Shown piece after piece: positions 23,580-32,075 of a DNA stretch of 64,000 nt. How positions within the stretch are numbered: the stretch's first letter is position 1; every line of letters begins with the position of its first letter. Position numbers and translations under genes: made by a program. Origin of the DNA: CAYOZN01 sp964408455 (lineage in GTDB: Bacteria; Planctomycetota; Phycisphaerae; UBA1845; UTPLA1); assembly GCA_964408455.1 (NCBI GenBank), contig CAYOZN010000001.1, positions 1 through 64,000 on the forward strand. Direction: 5' to 3'. The notes beneath the pieces are model-generated. The model had not been told where the DNA came from, searched no databases, and saw nothing but the letters and a program-made list of their open reading frames with translations.

Positions 23580-24189
23580 GGAGCCTTTCCTCTTTTCGAT
23601 GGGTTTGACATGGCGGGCGCGACCGCCCGCGAACCGTGTACCAGCGCCTTGTGAACGGAAAGTCAGTCCGCTTATAGACAAGTGAGGGACGATAAGGTCA
23701 GTCGCAATCGATTCACGCCATGCTGCCGGCCGGGCAAGCCGCCGTGGCCCTGCGATTTTCCAGCGGCATTGTAGCCATTTTTCTGATGTAACCCCGGCCC
23801 GTCCTTCGACGCCTTACCAGATGGGGTGTGCAAGGGGAAACGGCAGGCGGGGCCGGCCGGCGGTTTTTGATGGCTGGCGGCCCGGTGTGCTGGTATAATG
23901 GGCGTCCCTCCGGCAGCTCCTTCCCGCAGGGCAACGGAGGAACTCGCGGCTCAGGCAGGCTGCGCAGCGGCGAGCGCGAAGGACGGGGGAACGTAAGCGA
24001 AAGCGGCGTTGTCGCGCTTGCGGACTGTTGCGGCGGTCGATTGCAGGGACGTGCGTGGATAGGACACGTCCAACATCGCCGGCAACGGGCAGCGGGGTTG
24101 AATTCAACGTAGAATTAGTAGTGAAGGGATGTGGAGTGGGCGTGTGGGTGTATTCATGGTGCCCGCTTTCTAGAGGAGTCGCTTGACCT
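23580..24189. promoter_or_regulatory. Long intergenic region with TATAAT and possibly structured leader of the prepilin gene
   Basis: TATAAT at 23894-23899 (plus strand) would give a ~285-nt leader before ATG 24190. The leader holds several possible stems: CCTCCG/CGGAGG (~23909-23940), a 7-bp GGACGTG/CACGTCC hairpin (24048-24072) and the palindrome GTTGAATTCAAC (~24099-24110). TAGAAT near 24111 is a second, closer -10. I could not match it to a known riboswitch or RNA class. On the minus strand, TATAAG around 23671 could drive the CsgG-like gene. Confidence 0.4.
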
Positions 24190-25089
24190 ATGGACGCAGG
24201 TGTTCGACGGAGTCGGGGTTTCACGCTTATTGAGTTGCTGGTGGTGATTGCGATCATCGCCGTGCTGATCAGCATTCTGATGCCGGCGCTATCGGGTGCA
24301 CGACAACAGGGCAACCGAACCAAGTGCCTGACGAACATGCGTTCGCTCGCACAAACGGCCATTACCTATTCGGCAGACGATCCTAACAGTGTTCTGGGCC
24401 CCGTCCACCGATGCCACTGCTGCTACGGTGGCGAAGGATATTTCGAGTATGGCGGCGGCCCGGGATCGAATCCCGTTGCCGGCTGGAACGATGCGTTCGA
24501 TCCGAATACCCGGCCATTCAATCGGCTGTACTACGGCGAATTGATGGTCGGCGCGTCGGCGCCTGGTGATTTCGGAAATTTCCAGGTGTTTCAATGCCCC
24601 GGCGACGATCGCGGCTGGCAGAACTGGCCAGGCTTCAACGTTGACGGCGTCGAGTCGGCCCACGCCATGGAAAAGCCATACTACAAGGCCTACGGCACGG
24701 CGTTTCGCATGAACAACCTCAGTTATACCGACGGCGACGTAGCAGGCATTTACGGTCGACCGGTCAGCCGCATTCCGGACACCGGTGCGACGGTTGCGTT
24801 CATGGAGGTTCGCGCATTCCAGTCGCTCTGGTCGAATGATGCATTCGGGGCCGCGACCCACGGCGAGCTGACGGGCAACCATCAAAGGCTCGGCTTCTTC
24901 AACCTGTCATTTGCCGATGGCCACGCCGGCACGTATGACATGGGCAACGGAACCTGGTATCAGCCGACATCCAAGTTCCTGTTCAAGGATCGGCGCGGCA
25001 CGTGGGGGCGGATGGACTGCATGCCCGATCAATTTTTTCCGGACAACCCTGGTCAATTCTGCTGCCCGCCCGGCAGCATCTGCAACTGA
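24190..25089 (+). CDS. Prepilin-like (type II pseudopilin) protein of planctomycete type
   Basis: The 299-residue product begins with a basic leader and the type IV prepilin motif RG|FTLIELLVVIAIIAVLI, with cleavage expected after Gly10 and the conserved Glu at +5. A hydrophobic stalk runs to ~34. The large globular part ends with GFFNLSFADGHAGTYD, the C-terminal FADGH motif typical of the abundant planctomycete pseudopilin-like families. It is unusually rich in Cys (HRCHCC near 75-78; CMPD...QFCCPPGSIC at the C-terminus), suggesting disulfides or metal binding. A GAGGAG lies 11-13 nt before ATG. The Zn-ribbon gene follows by 66 nt and probably shares its transcript. Confidence 0.82.
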   Translation: MDAGVRRSRGFTLIELLVVIAIIAVLISILMPALSGARQQGNRTKCLTNMRSLAQTAITYSADDPNSVLGPVHRCHCCYGGEGYFEYGGGPGSNPVAGWNDAFDPNTRPFNRLYYGELMVGASAPGDFGNFQVFQCPGDDRGWQNWPGFNVDGVESAHAMEKPYYKAYGTAFRMNNLSYTDGDVAGIYGRPVSRIPDTGATVAFMEVRAFQSLWSNDAFGAATHGELTGNHQRLGFFNLSFADGHAGTYDMGNGTWYQPTSKFLFKDRRGTWGRMDCMPDQFFPDNPGQFCCPPGSICN

Positions 25090-25155
25090 TCGTTGTACTT
25101 TCAGGGCATTGGGGATCCACACGGAAGGCGGCTGCGAGTACAGGAAATTCATTCG

Positions 25156-25509
25156 ATGAAGCGAGTTGTGATCCTTTGCGGCGTGTTGATTGTTCTCGTG
25201 GGTATTAGCGCGTTCATGTGGTCTCGACAGACAGGCGAAGAGACCGACACGTCGATTGCCGCGACGACCGAGAGATATAGCTGCAAGCAGTGCGGCGCGA
25301 TCTTCGAACTGACCAACGAACAGGCGACCGAGATGCTCCGCAAGGGCGAGGGCGTCGTCTGCCCGACCTGCAACCAGGTCGGCGCCGACAAACAGGACGT
25401 CAAGGTGATGGTCGGCGGCCTTGGGGGCGATCAAGCCGAAGAGCCTCCACCGCCGGAGCCCGATACGCCTCCGGATGCTGCCGGTGGCGTCAGACGTCTC
25501 CACAACTAA
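25156..25509 (+). CDS. Membrane-anchored zinc-ribbon protein
   Basis: From ATG 25156 (AGGAA ribosome-binding site) the product has 117 residues: one N-terminal membrane helix (VVILCGVLIVLVGISAFMW), then a CxxC pair YSCKQCGAIF and a second pair VVCPTCNQ about 30 residues on, forming a probable zinc ribbon. The C-terminus is acidic and Pro-rich. The metal site would lie on the far side of the membrane from the short N-terminus. It follows the Cys-rich prepilin-like gene and shares its terminator, so the two products may work together; that is inference. Confidence 0.65.
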   Translation: MKRVVILCGVLIVLVGISAFMWSRQTGEETDTSIAATTERYSCKQCGAIFELTNEQATEMLRKGEGVVCPTCNQVGADKQDVKVMVGGLGGDQAEEPPPPEPDTPPDAAGGVRRLHN

Positions 25510-25539
25510 CCAATTTCGATCGAACGCATAAGCAGAGCA

Positions 25540-25568
25540 GGGTGCGTCAGCGGACGCACCCTTTTTTT
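25540..25568 (+). terminator. Rho-independent terminator
   Basis: A 9-bp perfect stem GGGTGCGTC/GACGCACCC with AGCG loop is followed by seven T. It ends the prepilin/Zn-ribbon unit and also separates it from the convergent lipid A operon. Confidence 0.92.
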
Positions 25569-25574
25569 GCGCTG

Positions 25575-26588
25575 TCAGTCCATCCAGTGATGACGACTGA
25601 CGGCGGCGACGATGTCGGCCGCCAGGCGCACGGCCTCCACGCCATCCTCCGCCGTGACGATGGGCGGGCGGCCGGACTGCACGCATTCCAGGAAGGCCTC
25701 CAGCTCCGCCCGCAGCGGTTCGACGTCGTCGATCATCAGCGGCTCGACCTTCACCATTTCGCCGAAGTCGAAGTTCGCAAACTGGGCGATGTCATCGACG
25801 CCCTTGTCCTTCATCAGTTGCAGAATGTCCAGGTTTGCATCGCGCGTGATCACGATGCCGGTCTTGCGGTGATAGTCGAGCGAGAGGTACGCCGTCGGCG
25901 AGAAGACGCGGATGCGGCGATCGGTCTTCAGCGCCAGGCGCGAGGCGACCAGGCTGGCCACGGCGCCATTCTCGAAGACGACGCGTGCGTTGGCCACGTC
26001 CTCGTGTGATGCCAGCACGTTGACACCCACTGCATCGACGCGGGCCGGGCGGCTGCGGATGAGGCTCAGGACGATGTCGATGTCGTGGATCATCATGTCC
26101 GACACGACGCCGATATCCGCCGAGCGAAAGCGGAACGGGCTCACGCGGACGGACTCGACGTACTTCGGATGGATATCGAGCCGGGCCAGGGCCCGCACCA
26201 CGGGGTTGAAGCGCTCGGTGTGACCGACGGTGAGCAGGCTGCCTGTCCGCCGGGCGCAGGCGAGCAGGGCCTCGGCATCCTCGACGCTGGGGGCAATGGG
26301 CTTTTCGACCAGGACGGCGACGCCGCGATTGAGCAGATGCTCGGCGACGCCGCGGTGACGAATGGTCGGCACGGCGACGGAGGCGGCGCGGATGGAGTCG
26401 GGCAATTCTTCGAGGCGGGAACAGGGGCGGGCGTCGTACTTGGCGGCGATCTCGGCGGCGCGAGCGGCATCGGCATCGACGACGGCGACCAATTGGGCCT
26501 GGGGCAATTCGGCGTAGAGGCGGGCGTGATGGCGTCCCATGTGGCCGACCCCGACGACGGCCACGGGAATGCGTTCGGACTGGTTCAC
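25575..26588 (-). CDS. Gfo/Idh/MocA-family oxidoreductase coupled to lpxA (GnnA-like position)
   Basis: The 337-residue NAD(P)-dependent sugar oxidoreductase has an N-terminal Rossmann motif VAVVGVGHMGRHHARLY, the EKP motif in VLVEKPIAPS, and HDIDIVLSLI in the second domain. Its start overlaps the lpxA stop by 4 nt, so it is translationally coupled and last in the lipid A operon. In Acidithiobacillus, GnnA is a Gfo-type enzyme next to lpxA that oxidises the 3-OH of UDP-GlcNAc before amination by GnnB, giving amide-linked 3-amino lipid A. The same role is possible here, but no GnnB-type aminotransferase is in the window, so the substrate stays inferred. Confidence 0.8.
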   Translation of the reverse strand: MNQSERIPVAVVGVGHMGRHHARLYAELPQAQLVAVVDADAARAAEIAAKYDARPCSRLEELPDSIRAASVAVPTIRHRGVAEHLLNRGVAVLVEKPIAPSVEDAEALLACARRTGSLLTVGHTERFNPVVRALARLDIHPKYVESVRVSPFRFRSADIGVVSDMMIHDIDIVLSLIRSRPARVDAVGVNVLASHEDVANARVVFENGAVASLVASRLALKTDRRIRVFSPTAYLSLDYHRKTGIVITRDANLDILQLMKDKGVDDIAQFANFDFGEMVKVEPLMIDDVEPLRAELEAFLECVQSGRPPIVTAEDGVEAVRLAADIVAAVSRHHWMD

Positions 26589-27580
26589 GCGGCGCTACTC
26601 CCGGCATCGCCGGTGGCCAGGCGTGGCGTGGCGGGGGCCTCGCGCATCGGCACGGTGCCGTCGCCATCGGCCTGGAAGAAGCGGGGCGGGGGCGCGCCGA
26701 CATCGCGGCGGCAGGCCTCGAGATAGCGGCCGTGGACGCCGTTATAGACCGAGCGTTTGACGAACTCGATCATGCGGCGGCAGTGTTCGTCCTGGAAGTG
26801 ACGGGCCTCGGCCTCGCGAATGCGGCGGGCCAGCGTGGCGACGCCGTTCTGCTGGTGCCGCGCCCATGGCAGCAGGCTGTACAGGTCGCGAATGCGGAAG
26901 TTGTTGCGGATGCTGTCGCGTTTGGGATAGAGAATCTTGCAGAGTTCGCGGAGCTGCTGCACCGACGGCTCGGGAAAATTCCAGCGGGCCAGCCCTTTCA
27001 CGTTAACACCCTGGATGGTGCTTTCGTGGCTGAAGATGACGTAGGGCGGGGTGTCGGCCATGCAGCGCGACATGCCGGTGATGAAGCAGTAGGCCCCCAG
27101 CGTCACGAACTGCTGCACGCCGACCAGGCCGCTGATAACGACATGATCCTCGACGTGGACGTGGCCGGCGATCTGCACGGAGTTGGACAGGATGCAGTGG
27201 CTGCCGATCTTCACGTCGTGGGCGATGTGGCAGCCGACCTGGAACTGGTTGCGGCTGCCGATCTCGGTGACGTAGCCGCCAAGCTCGGTGCCGGTGTGGG
27301 CGGTGACGTACTCGCGGAAGACGTTGTCGTCGCCGATGATGAGGCGCGTATCCTCGCCGCGGTACTTCAGGTCCTGCGGGGCCGCCCCCATGACGGCAGA
27401 GGGGTAGAAGGTATTGCGGCGGCCGACGATCGTGTGGCCCATGATCGTCACGTTGGCCAGTAGCCGGCAGCCTTCGCCAATCTTCACCTGCGGACCGATG
27501 TAGCAGCCCGGACCGACTTCGACGTCGTCCGCCAGCTGCGCCCTCGGATCCACCGTTGCTGTCGGTGCAATCTTCCGCAT
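26585..27580 (-). CDS. lpxA: Acyl-ACP:UDP-GlcNAc O-acyltransferase
   Basis: From ATG 27580 (GGAAAGG ribosome-binding site) the protein has 331 residues. A left-handed beta-helix of hexapeptide repeats ([IV]-G-x-x-x-x) runs from ~1-190. It contains GAAPQDLKYRGEDTRLIIGDDNVFREYVTAHTGT split over two coils, and HIAHDVKIGSHCILSN, whose His is the catalytic base. A C-terminal helical domain follows (RDSIRNNFRIRDLYS). It transfers the first hydroxyacyl chain in lipid A synthesis. About 60 residues beyond the usual ~262 form a charged and Pro-rich tail. An upstream in-frame start (27769) adds an unlikely Gly/Arg-rich extension. Confidence 0.93.
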   Translation of the reverse strand: MRKIAPTATVDPRAQLADDVEVGPGCYIGPQVKIGEGCRLLANVTIMGHTIVGRRNTFYPSAVMGAAPQDLKYRGEDTRLIIGDDNVFREYVTAHTGTELGGYVTEIGSRNQFQVGCHIAHDVKIGSHCILSNSVQIAGHVHVEDHVVISGLVGVQQFVTLGAYCFITGMSRCMADTPPYVIFSHESTIQGVNVKGLARWNFPEPSVQQLRELCKILYPKRDSIRNNFRIRDLYSLLPWARHQQNGVATLARRIREAEARHFQDEHCRRMIEFVKRSVYNGVHGRYLEACRRDVGAPPPRFFQADGDGTVPMREAPATPRLATGDAGSSAA

Positions 27581-27690
27581 GTCGCCTTTCCACTCGTCGC
27601 GGCCGCACGAAGGGGCCCCCTGCCCCTTGGCTTTCTGTGCCGCCGCGTCCCGGCAGGGCCCCGCGCCCGGGCCGCCGAGCCAACAGCATA

Positions 27691-29001
27691 TTACACTGGC
27701 TCCGCGTCCACCATCATAAACTTGATCTCGGCCTGAGCCACCATGGCATCTTCTACCGTCGCCCGGCATCGGACATGGCCTGTCCGAGCCTTTACGCGGA
27801 GGGTTTCGGCCTCCAGGAGGAGCTGATCGCCGGGGATGACCTGCCGGCGGAACTTCACGTGGTCCATGGAGAGAAGGACGGCCACTTTTCCGGCGTGCTC
27901 CAGTTTCTGGGACAGCAAGATGCCCGCCAACTGGGCCATGGCCTCGATGATGAGCACCCCCGGCATGATGGGCTGCGAGGGGAAGTGCCCTGGGAAAAAG
28001 GGCTCATTAATGGAGACGTTTTTCAGGCCCACCGCCCGGCGGTCGCCGTGGATTTCGATGATCCGGTCAATGAGCAGGAACGGGTACCGATGGGGCAGGA
28101 TGCGGTGGAGCTGGCGGGCATCCATGGCGGCGGAGGAGCTGAATCGACTCCGGCGATCCTGGCGTTCGATGGCCTCCAGGAGCTTGCGGACCAGCTCGTG
28201 ATTCAGCGCGTGGCCGCTGCGGCGGGCGATGATCTTGCCCTGAATCGGGCGACCGGCGAGATAGATGTCGCCGATCAGGTCGAGAATCTTGTGGCGGACG
28301 CACTCATCCGGAAAGCGGAACTCGTTGTCGATGATACCCTGGCGGCCGATGACGACGATGTCTTTGTAAGTCAGATGTTTGCCGAGGCCGGCGGCCTGAA
28401 ACTGGCGAGCCTCCTCCTCCAGCAGGAATGTGCGGGCGGAGGCGATATCGCGGCAGAAATCTTCCTGCGTCACGCGCGTTGCCAGGATCTGCCGGGGTAT
28501 GGGCGAATCGGGACCGTAGTCGAGATCGTACACGACATCGAGAACAGGGGTATCGGTCGGCACGGCAATCAGATCGGCATCGCCATCGGCCACGCGAATC
28601 GTATCGCGAATCTTGAGCGGCTTGACTTCGGCTTCCTGCGTCTGCACGCCGGCGGCGCGGATGGCATCGACAAAGCACATGCTGCTGCCATCGCCGCCGG
28701 GCAGCTCGCCGCCGTGCAGTTCGACTTCGATGTTGTCGATGCCCATGCCGTGCAGGGCGGCCAGGCAATGCTCGACGGTTTCGATGGCGTGGGTGCCATT
28801 CTTCAGCGCGGTTCGGCGGGCGCGCTTGGTGACGTTGGAAACGTGCGCGCGGATGCGCGAGGGCGAGGGCGCATCGGTGCGGATGAAGACGACGCCGGCA
28901 TCCGGCGGCGCGGGCTTGAACCGAAGAACCGCCTCTTCGCCGGTGAAGAGCCCTCGGCCCTTGATTTCAGCCGGATTTGCGATGGTGTGCTGAAGCTTCA
29001 A
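27691..29001 (-). CDS. lpxC: Bifunctional LpxC-FabZ fusion (UDP-3-O-acyl-GlcNAc deacetylase / hydroxyacyl-ACP dehydratase)
   Basis: Residues ~1-285 are LpxC: KLQHTIANPAEIKGRGLFTG, THAIETVEHCLAAL (a zinc His), the EL-x-G-G-DGSS segment, and KILDLIGDIYLAG with the later HALNHELVR. Residues ~295-436 are FabZ: LPHRYPFLLIDRI and catalytic His/Glu in FPGHFPSQPIMPGVLIIEAMAQ. The fusion joins the committed lipid A deacetylase to the dehydratase that competes for the same hydroxyacyl-ACP pool; it is known from Bacteroidetes and I recall it in planctomycetes. The chosen start is TTG 29001, overlapping lpxD by 35 nt; a longer frame to 29175 reads through lpxD and shows no LpxC conservation. Confidence 0.93.
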   Translation of the reverse strand: MKLQHTIANPAEIKGRGLFTGEEAVLRFKPAPPDAGVVFIRTDAPSPSRIRAHVSNVTKRARRTALKNGTHAIETVEHCLAALHGMGIDNIEVELHGGELPGGDGSSMCFVDAIRAAGVQTQEAEVKPLKIRDTIRVADGDADLIAVPTDTPVLDVVYDLDYGPDSPIPRQILATRVTQEDFCRDIASARTFLLEEEARQFQAAGLGKHLTYKDIVVIGRQGIIDNEFRFPDECVRHKILDLIGDIYLAGRPIQGKIIARRSGHALNHELVRKLLEAIERQDRRSRFSSSAAMDARQLHRILPHRYPFLLIDRIIEIHGDRRAVGLKNVSINEPFFPGHFPSQPIMPGVLIIEAMAQLAGILLSQKLEHAGKVAVLLSMDHVKFRRQVIPGDQLLLEAETLRVKARTGHVRCRATVEDAMVAQAEIKFMMVDAEPV

Positions 29002-30031
29002 GTTGCGCCAACCGCTCTTCAAGCGACGTGACCCGGTCAAGCAGCTTCGGCAGCATGCGGACGCGGGCCCGGTCGCGTTTTTCTTCCATGTGATCCCGTG
29101 CCGGATTACCCCAGAGGACCTTGCCGGGTTCGATGTCCGCCTGAATGACGCTTTTGACGCCGGCGCGAACGCCATCTCCGACGTGAACGCCCTGCACGAC
29201 GCCGCAATGCCCCGCCAGCGTCACACCCGTGCCCAGGTTGGCACTGCCGGCAATGCCGCATTGGGCGATAATCACGCACAACGGGCCAATTTGGGCATTA
29301 TGGCCAATCATGACCATGTTATCAATCTTGGTTCCGCGGCCGATGCGCGTTGCGCCGAGCTTGCCGCGGTCGATCGTGGCGTTTGCGCCGATCTCGACGT
29401 CGTCCTCGATCACGACCGTGCCCAGGTGTGCCAGCTTACGATGCGCACCCTTGCGAAAGATGTAGCCGAAGCCGTCCGCGCCGATCACCACGCCGGCATG
29501 CAGGATGACCCGGCTGCCGATGGTGCATCGGTCGTATATGACCGTCCGATCATGAAGCACGGTGTTATCGGCGATGCGAACGCCGGCACCGATCGACACG
29601 CCGGGGTGGATGCGACAGCCGGCGCCGATGATCGCGCCGGCCCCCACGACAACGTGGGCCCCGATCGAAGTGCCTTCGCCAATGCTGGCACTCGCGTCGA
29701 TCACGGCCGTTGGATGGATGCCGGGCGAAAGCGCGCGCGGCTGGCAAAAGCGCTCCAGGATGTCGGCAATTGCATTCTCGGGATCGGAGACGTAAAGCGA
29801 GCGCGGAAAATCCCCCAGTAGCTGGCGAGTGCCGATAACGGCGGCGGCCCTGGTTTCGGGCAGTTCCGACAATCGGCGCTCTTCCGCAATCCAGGAGATC
29901 TGGTCGGGCTCTGCCTCTGCCAGCCCGCCAACGCCCCGAATCAGGATGCCGAACTCAATTCCGGAGGCCGGCTCTGCTCCACAGAGCGCCACCAGTTCGG
30001 AAAGGCTGATCGACTCGGCTCCCGCGTTCAT
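28967..30031 (-). CDS. lpxD: UDP-3-O-(3-hydroxyacyl)glucosamine N-acyltransferase
   Basis: The 354-residue enzyme has the N-terminal uridine-binding domain (~1-105) and a long left-handed beta-helix, e.g. IGEGTSIGAHVVVGAGAII, and GADGFGYIFRKGAHRKLAHLG, the LpxD active-site region. KIDNMVMIGHNAQIG follows, with His as catalytic base. A C-terminal coiled helix (LLDRVTSLEERLAQLE) completes the trimeric fold. It adds the second hydroxyacyl chain after LpxC. It lies 26 nt after ompH and overlaps lpxC, in an ompH-lpxD-lpxC/fabZ-lpxA order like that of proteobacteria. Confidence 0.95.
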   Translation of the reverse strand: MNAGAESISLSELVALCGAEPASGIEFGILIRGVGGLAEAEPDQISWIAEERRLSELPETRAAAVIGTRQLLGDFPRSLYVSDPENAIADILERFCQPRALSPGIHPTAVIDASASIGEGTSIGAHVVVGAGAIIGAGCRIHPGVSIGAGVRIADNTVLHDRTVIYDRCTIGSRVILHAGVVIGADGFGYIFRKGAHRKLAHLGTVVIEDDVEIGANATIDRGKLGATRIGRGTKIDNMVMIGHNAQIGPLCVIIAQCGIAGSANLGTGVTLAGHCGVVQGVHVGDGVRAGVKSVIQADIEPGKVLWGNPARDHMEEKRDRARVRMLPKLLDRVTSLEERLAQLEASAHHRKSG

Positions 30032-30057
30032 CTGGCGTACTCCCTGCGATCAAGCGC

Positions 30058-30738
30058 TCAGGGGTTGGAGGCCGCGGGGCCCGGCGCCGCCGTGGGTGGT
30101 GAAAGAAGCTTCTTTCCGCCGGCAGCCTGGTACTTCGCGTCGAGCCTGCGGATCACTTCGTCGGTGATGTCGCTGCCGGGCCGGGAGTAGGCGACGGTTC
30201 GATCCTGGATAAAGCGACGGATGATGCTGACGTCGCCGTTCATCTCCTCGGGCCGGAATTCGCGCGTCTGGAGCACCAGTGCAAAGCCGCGTTCGGTACA
30301 GATTTCGGCGACGGTGGTCTGGGCTTGTTCATAGAGAATGCGCGTCCAGTCAAACTTCTGGGCTTCCATGTCCTGTTCGAGCATTTTGATCCAGACGTTC
30401 GAGTCGATGCCGAGGCGCACCAGTTCCTTTCGGCGTGCGGCGTACTCGGGCGTGCCCACGCGGAAGGCGGCGATCTCCGCCTGCTTTTCATCCATCACGC
30501 GCTGGCGATCCTTGACCTCGGTCTGGGCCTCGTTCTCGCGGAGGCGCATCATTTCGCTGAGGTCGCGGGCCTGGGCGCACTCGAGGTAGATGCGGCTGAA
30601 GTCAATCGTTGCGACGCTGCTGCCTTCCGGCGTCGACGATTGCGGGGCCGCGGCGGCGCCGGGCTGGGCCGGCGTCTGGGAGGCCAGGCCGGCAAGAACA
30701 CATCCGATCGACAGCAGCAGAACGCTCTTATTTGCCAT
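30058..30738 (-). CDS. OmpH/Skp-family periplasmic chaperone
   Basis: From ATG 30738 (GGAGCA upstream) the product has 226 residues: signal peptide (ANKSVLLLSIGCVLAGLASQTPAQP), then VATIDFSRIYLECAQARDLSEMM, matching the Skp/OmpH start, and a long charged coiled-coil (~60-150) typical of the tentacle helices. The C-terminal part returns to the beta-body (ICTERGFALVLQTREF) and ends in a Pro/Ala tail. Skp chaperones outer-membrane proteins through the periplasm. Its place directly upstream of lpxD is classical. It probably heads this operon; bamA is not in the window. Confidence 0.85.
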   Translation of the reverse strand: MANKSVLLLSIGCVLAGLASQTPAQPGAAAAPQSSTPEGSSVATIDFSRIYLECAQARDLSEMMRLRENEAQTEVKDRQRVMDEKQAEIAAFRVGTPEYAARRKELVRLGIDSNVWIKMLEQDMEAQKFDWTRILYEQAQTTVAEICTERGFALVLQTREFRPEEMNGDVSIIRRFIQDRTVAYSRPGSDITDEVIRRLDAKYQAAGGKKLLSPPTAAPGPAASNP

Positions 30739-31152
30739 GATGCTTGCTCCATGATTGCGACGGGGGTCGGGACTCACGGTCGCGGCGTGTCCCGGCAATA
30801 GGCCCCCGTCTGGCGGCGGGGCCGAAGATTGATCGCCCCCCGTTTCCGGACGACGAATTGTCCACGATGCGGCCAATGTCGCAAGTGGTCCGGATGCGCG
30901 CGCCGTTTCAGCCCAGGCAGGGCGTCAGGCGGCTGGAATTCTGATAAAGCCGCTGCGCAGGCGATTCGATTTCCAACAGGGACGGGGCCGCAAATACGCC
31001 GTGCAGGCAGGCGGGGTGCAAGTACTTCGCCGCCATGGCAGCACGGGATGTCAGCGTCAATGGCGTGACACTCTCGGCGAACGAACGACTGCCGTGGAGC
31101 GGCAGGCATGATCGCGGAACGCGGCCGCCGAATAGTGGGCAGGGGGGGGGGA
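30739..31152. other. Divergent intergenic region (ompH / cheR)
   Basis: About 410 bp without a supported gene. It ends with a run of ten G (31142-31151) just before the cheR start, which serves as an unusual all-G ribosome-binding site and could be prone to slippage. Confidence 0.6.
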
Positions 31153-32037
31153 ATGAACCTCATCAACCTGACAGGCGATGAATTCCGGCGGCTGGCAAGG
31201 CTCGTCTATGAAAAGACGGGCATTCATCTCGAGGAGCGCAGAATCGGGCTCCTGAGCAATCGTCTGCGCAAACGCCTCGGGGCACTGGGCCTGAAGACGT
31301 TCGAGCAGTACTATCGCTATATCAGCAGCAGCCGTGGGTTCGACGAGGAACAGCCGGAGTTCCTTTCCGCCGTTACGATCAACGAGACGTACTTCTTCCG
31401 CAACGGTCAGCTCTGGCGAACGTTCCGCGATGAGATCATCCCCGGCCTGGTGCGCGCGGCAGGTAACGGCTCGCGGACCATTTCCATCTGGAGCGCGGCC
31501 AGCAGCAGCGGCGAGGAAGCGTACACGGCGGCGATATTGTTGCGAGAGGAACTGCCGGATTACTCCACGTGGGGCGTGACGATCGTCGGCAGCGATATCA
31601 GCGAGCATGTGCTGAGGAAGGCGCGTGCGGCAGTCTACAACGAATATGCGGTCTCCCGCATGAACCCCGCGAGGATTCAACGCTGGTTTGACCGGATCAA
31701 CGGATTGTACCAGTTGAAGGACGAGATCCGCCGTATGGTGCAGTTCCAGTTTCACAATCTGAGGGATCCGTTTTCCGGTGGTCGTTTCGACGTCATTTTC
31801 CTGCGAAATGTGCTGATGTACTTCGATCTGGAGATGAAAAGGCGCGTGCTCGACGTTGCGGTCGGGGCCTTGAATGCCGGCGGGCTCCTGATCGTCGGTG
31901 ACGTGGAACCGCTCGCAGGATGTGCGGAACAGAGTGCGCTGGCGATGTTGGATTGCGAGCAGCCGGGATTCTATCGCAAATCGGCAGGGCACCGGCTTGC
32001 GACCGGGAAACGGGCGACGCTGGTCGCCGCTCGATGA
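31153..32037 (+). CDS. cheR: CheR-type chemoreceptor methyltransferase
   Basis: From ATG 31153 the product has 294 residues. The N-terminal helical domain contains FRRLARLVYEKTGIHLEERR and VTINETYFFRNGQLWRTF, the CheR signature. The SAM-binding domain shows IWSAASSSGEEAYTAAIL, VGSDISEHVLRKAR and FDVIFLRNVLMYFD. It methylates glutamates of chemoreceptors, or serves a chemotaxis-like pathway. The glycine-rich motif begins with A-S-S-S-G instead of the commoner C-S-x-G-E-E but keeps GEE. An in-frame ATG at 31108 would place the G10 tract inside the coding region. cheY follows 38 nt later. Confidence 0.92.
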   Translation: MNLINLTGDEFRRLARLVYEKTGIHLEERRIGLLSNRLRKRLGALGLKTFEQYYRYISSSRGFDEEQPEFLSAVTINETYFFRNGQLWRTFRDEIIPGLVRAAGNGSRTISIWSAASSSGEEAYTAAILLREELPDYSTWGVTIVGSDISEHVLRKARAAVYNEYAVSRMNPARIQRWFDRINGLYQLKDEIRRMVQFQFHNLRDPFSGGRFDVIFLRNVLMYFDLEMKRRVLDVAVGALNAGGLLIVGDVEPLAGCAEQSALAMLDCEQPGFYRKSAGHRLATGKRATLVAAR

Positions 32038-32075
32038 CAGGAACGCGAAGGCGCAAAAGCAAAGGGAGAGGGACA

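Noticed and set aside
23894..24189. RNase P RNA, tmRNA, SRP RNA or c-di-GMP riboswitch in the prepilin leader
   Set aside because: None of the conserved core words of these RNAs could be found; only generic stems are present.
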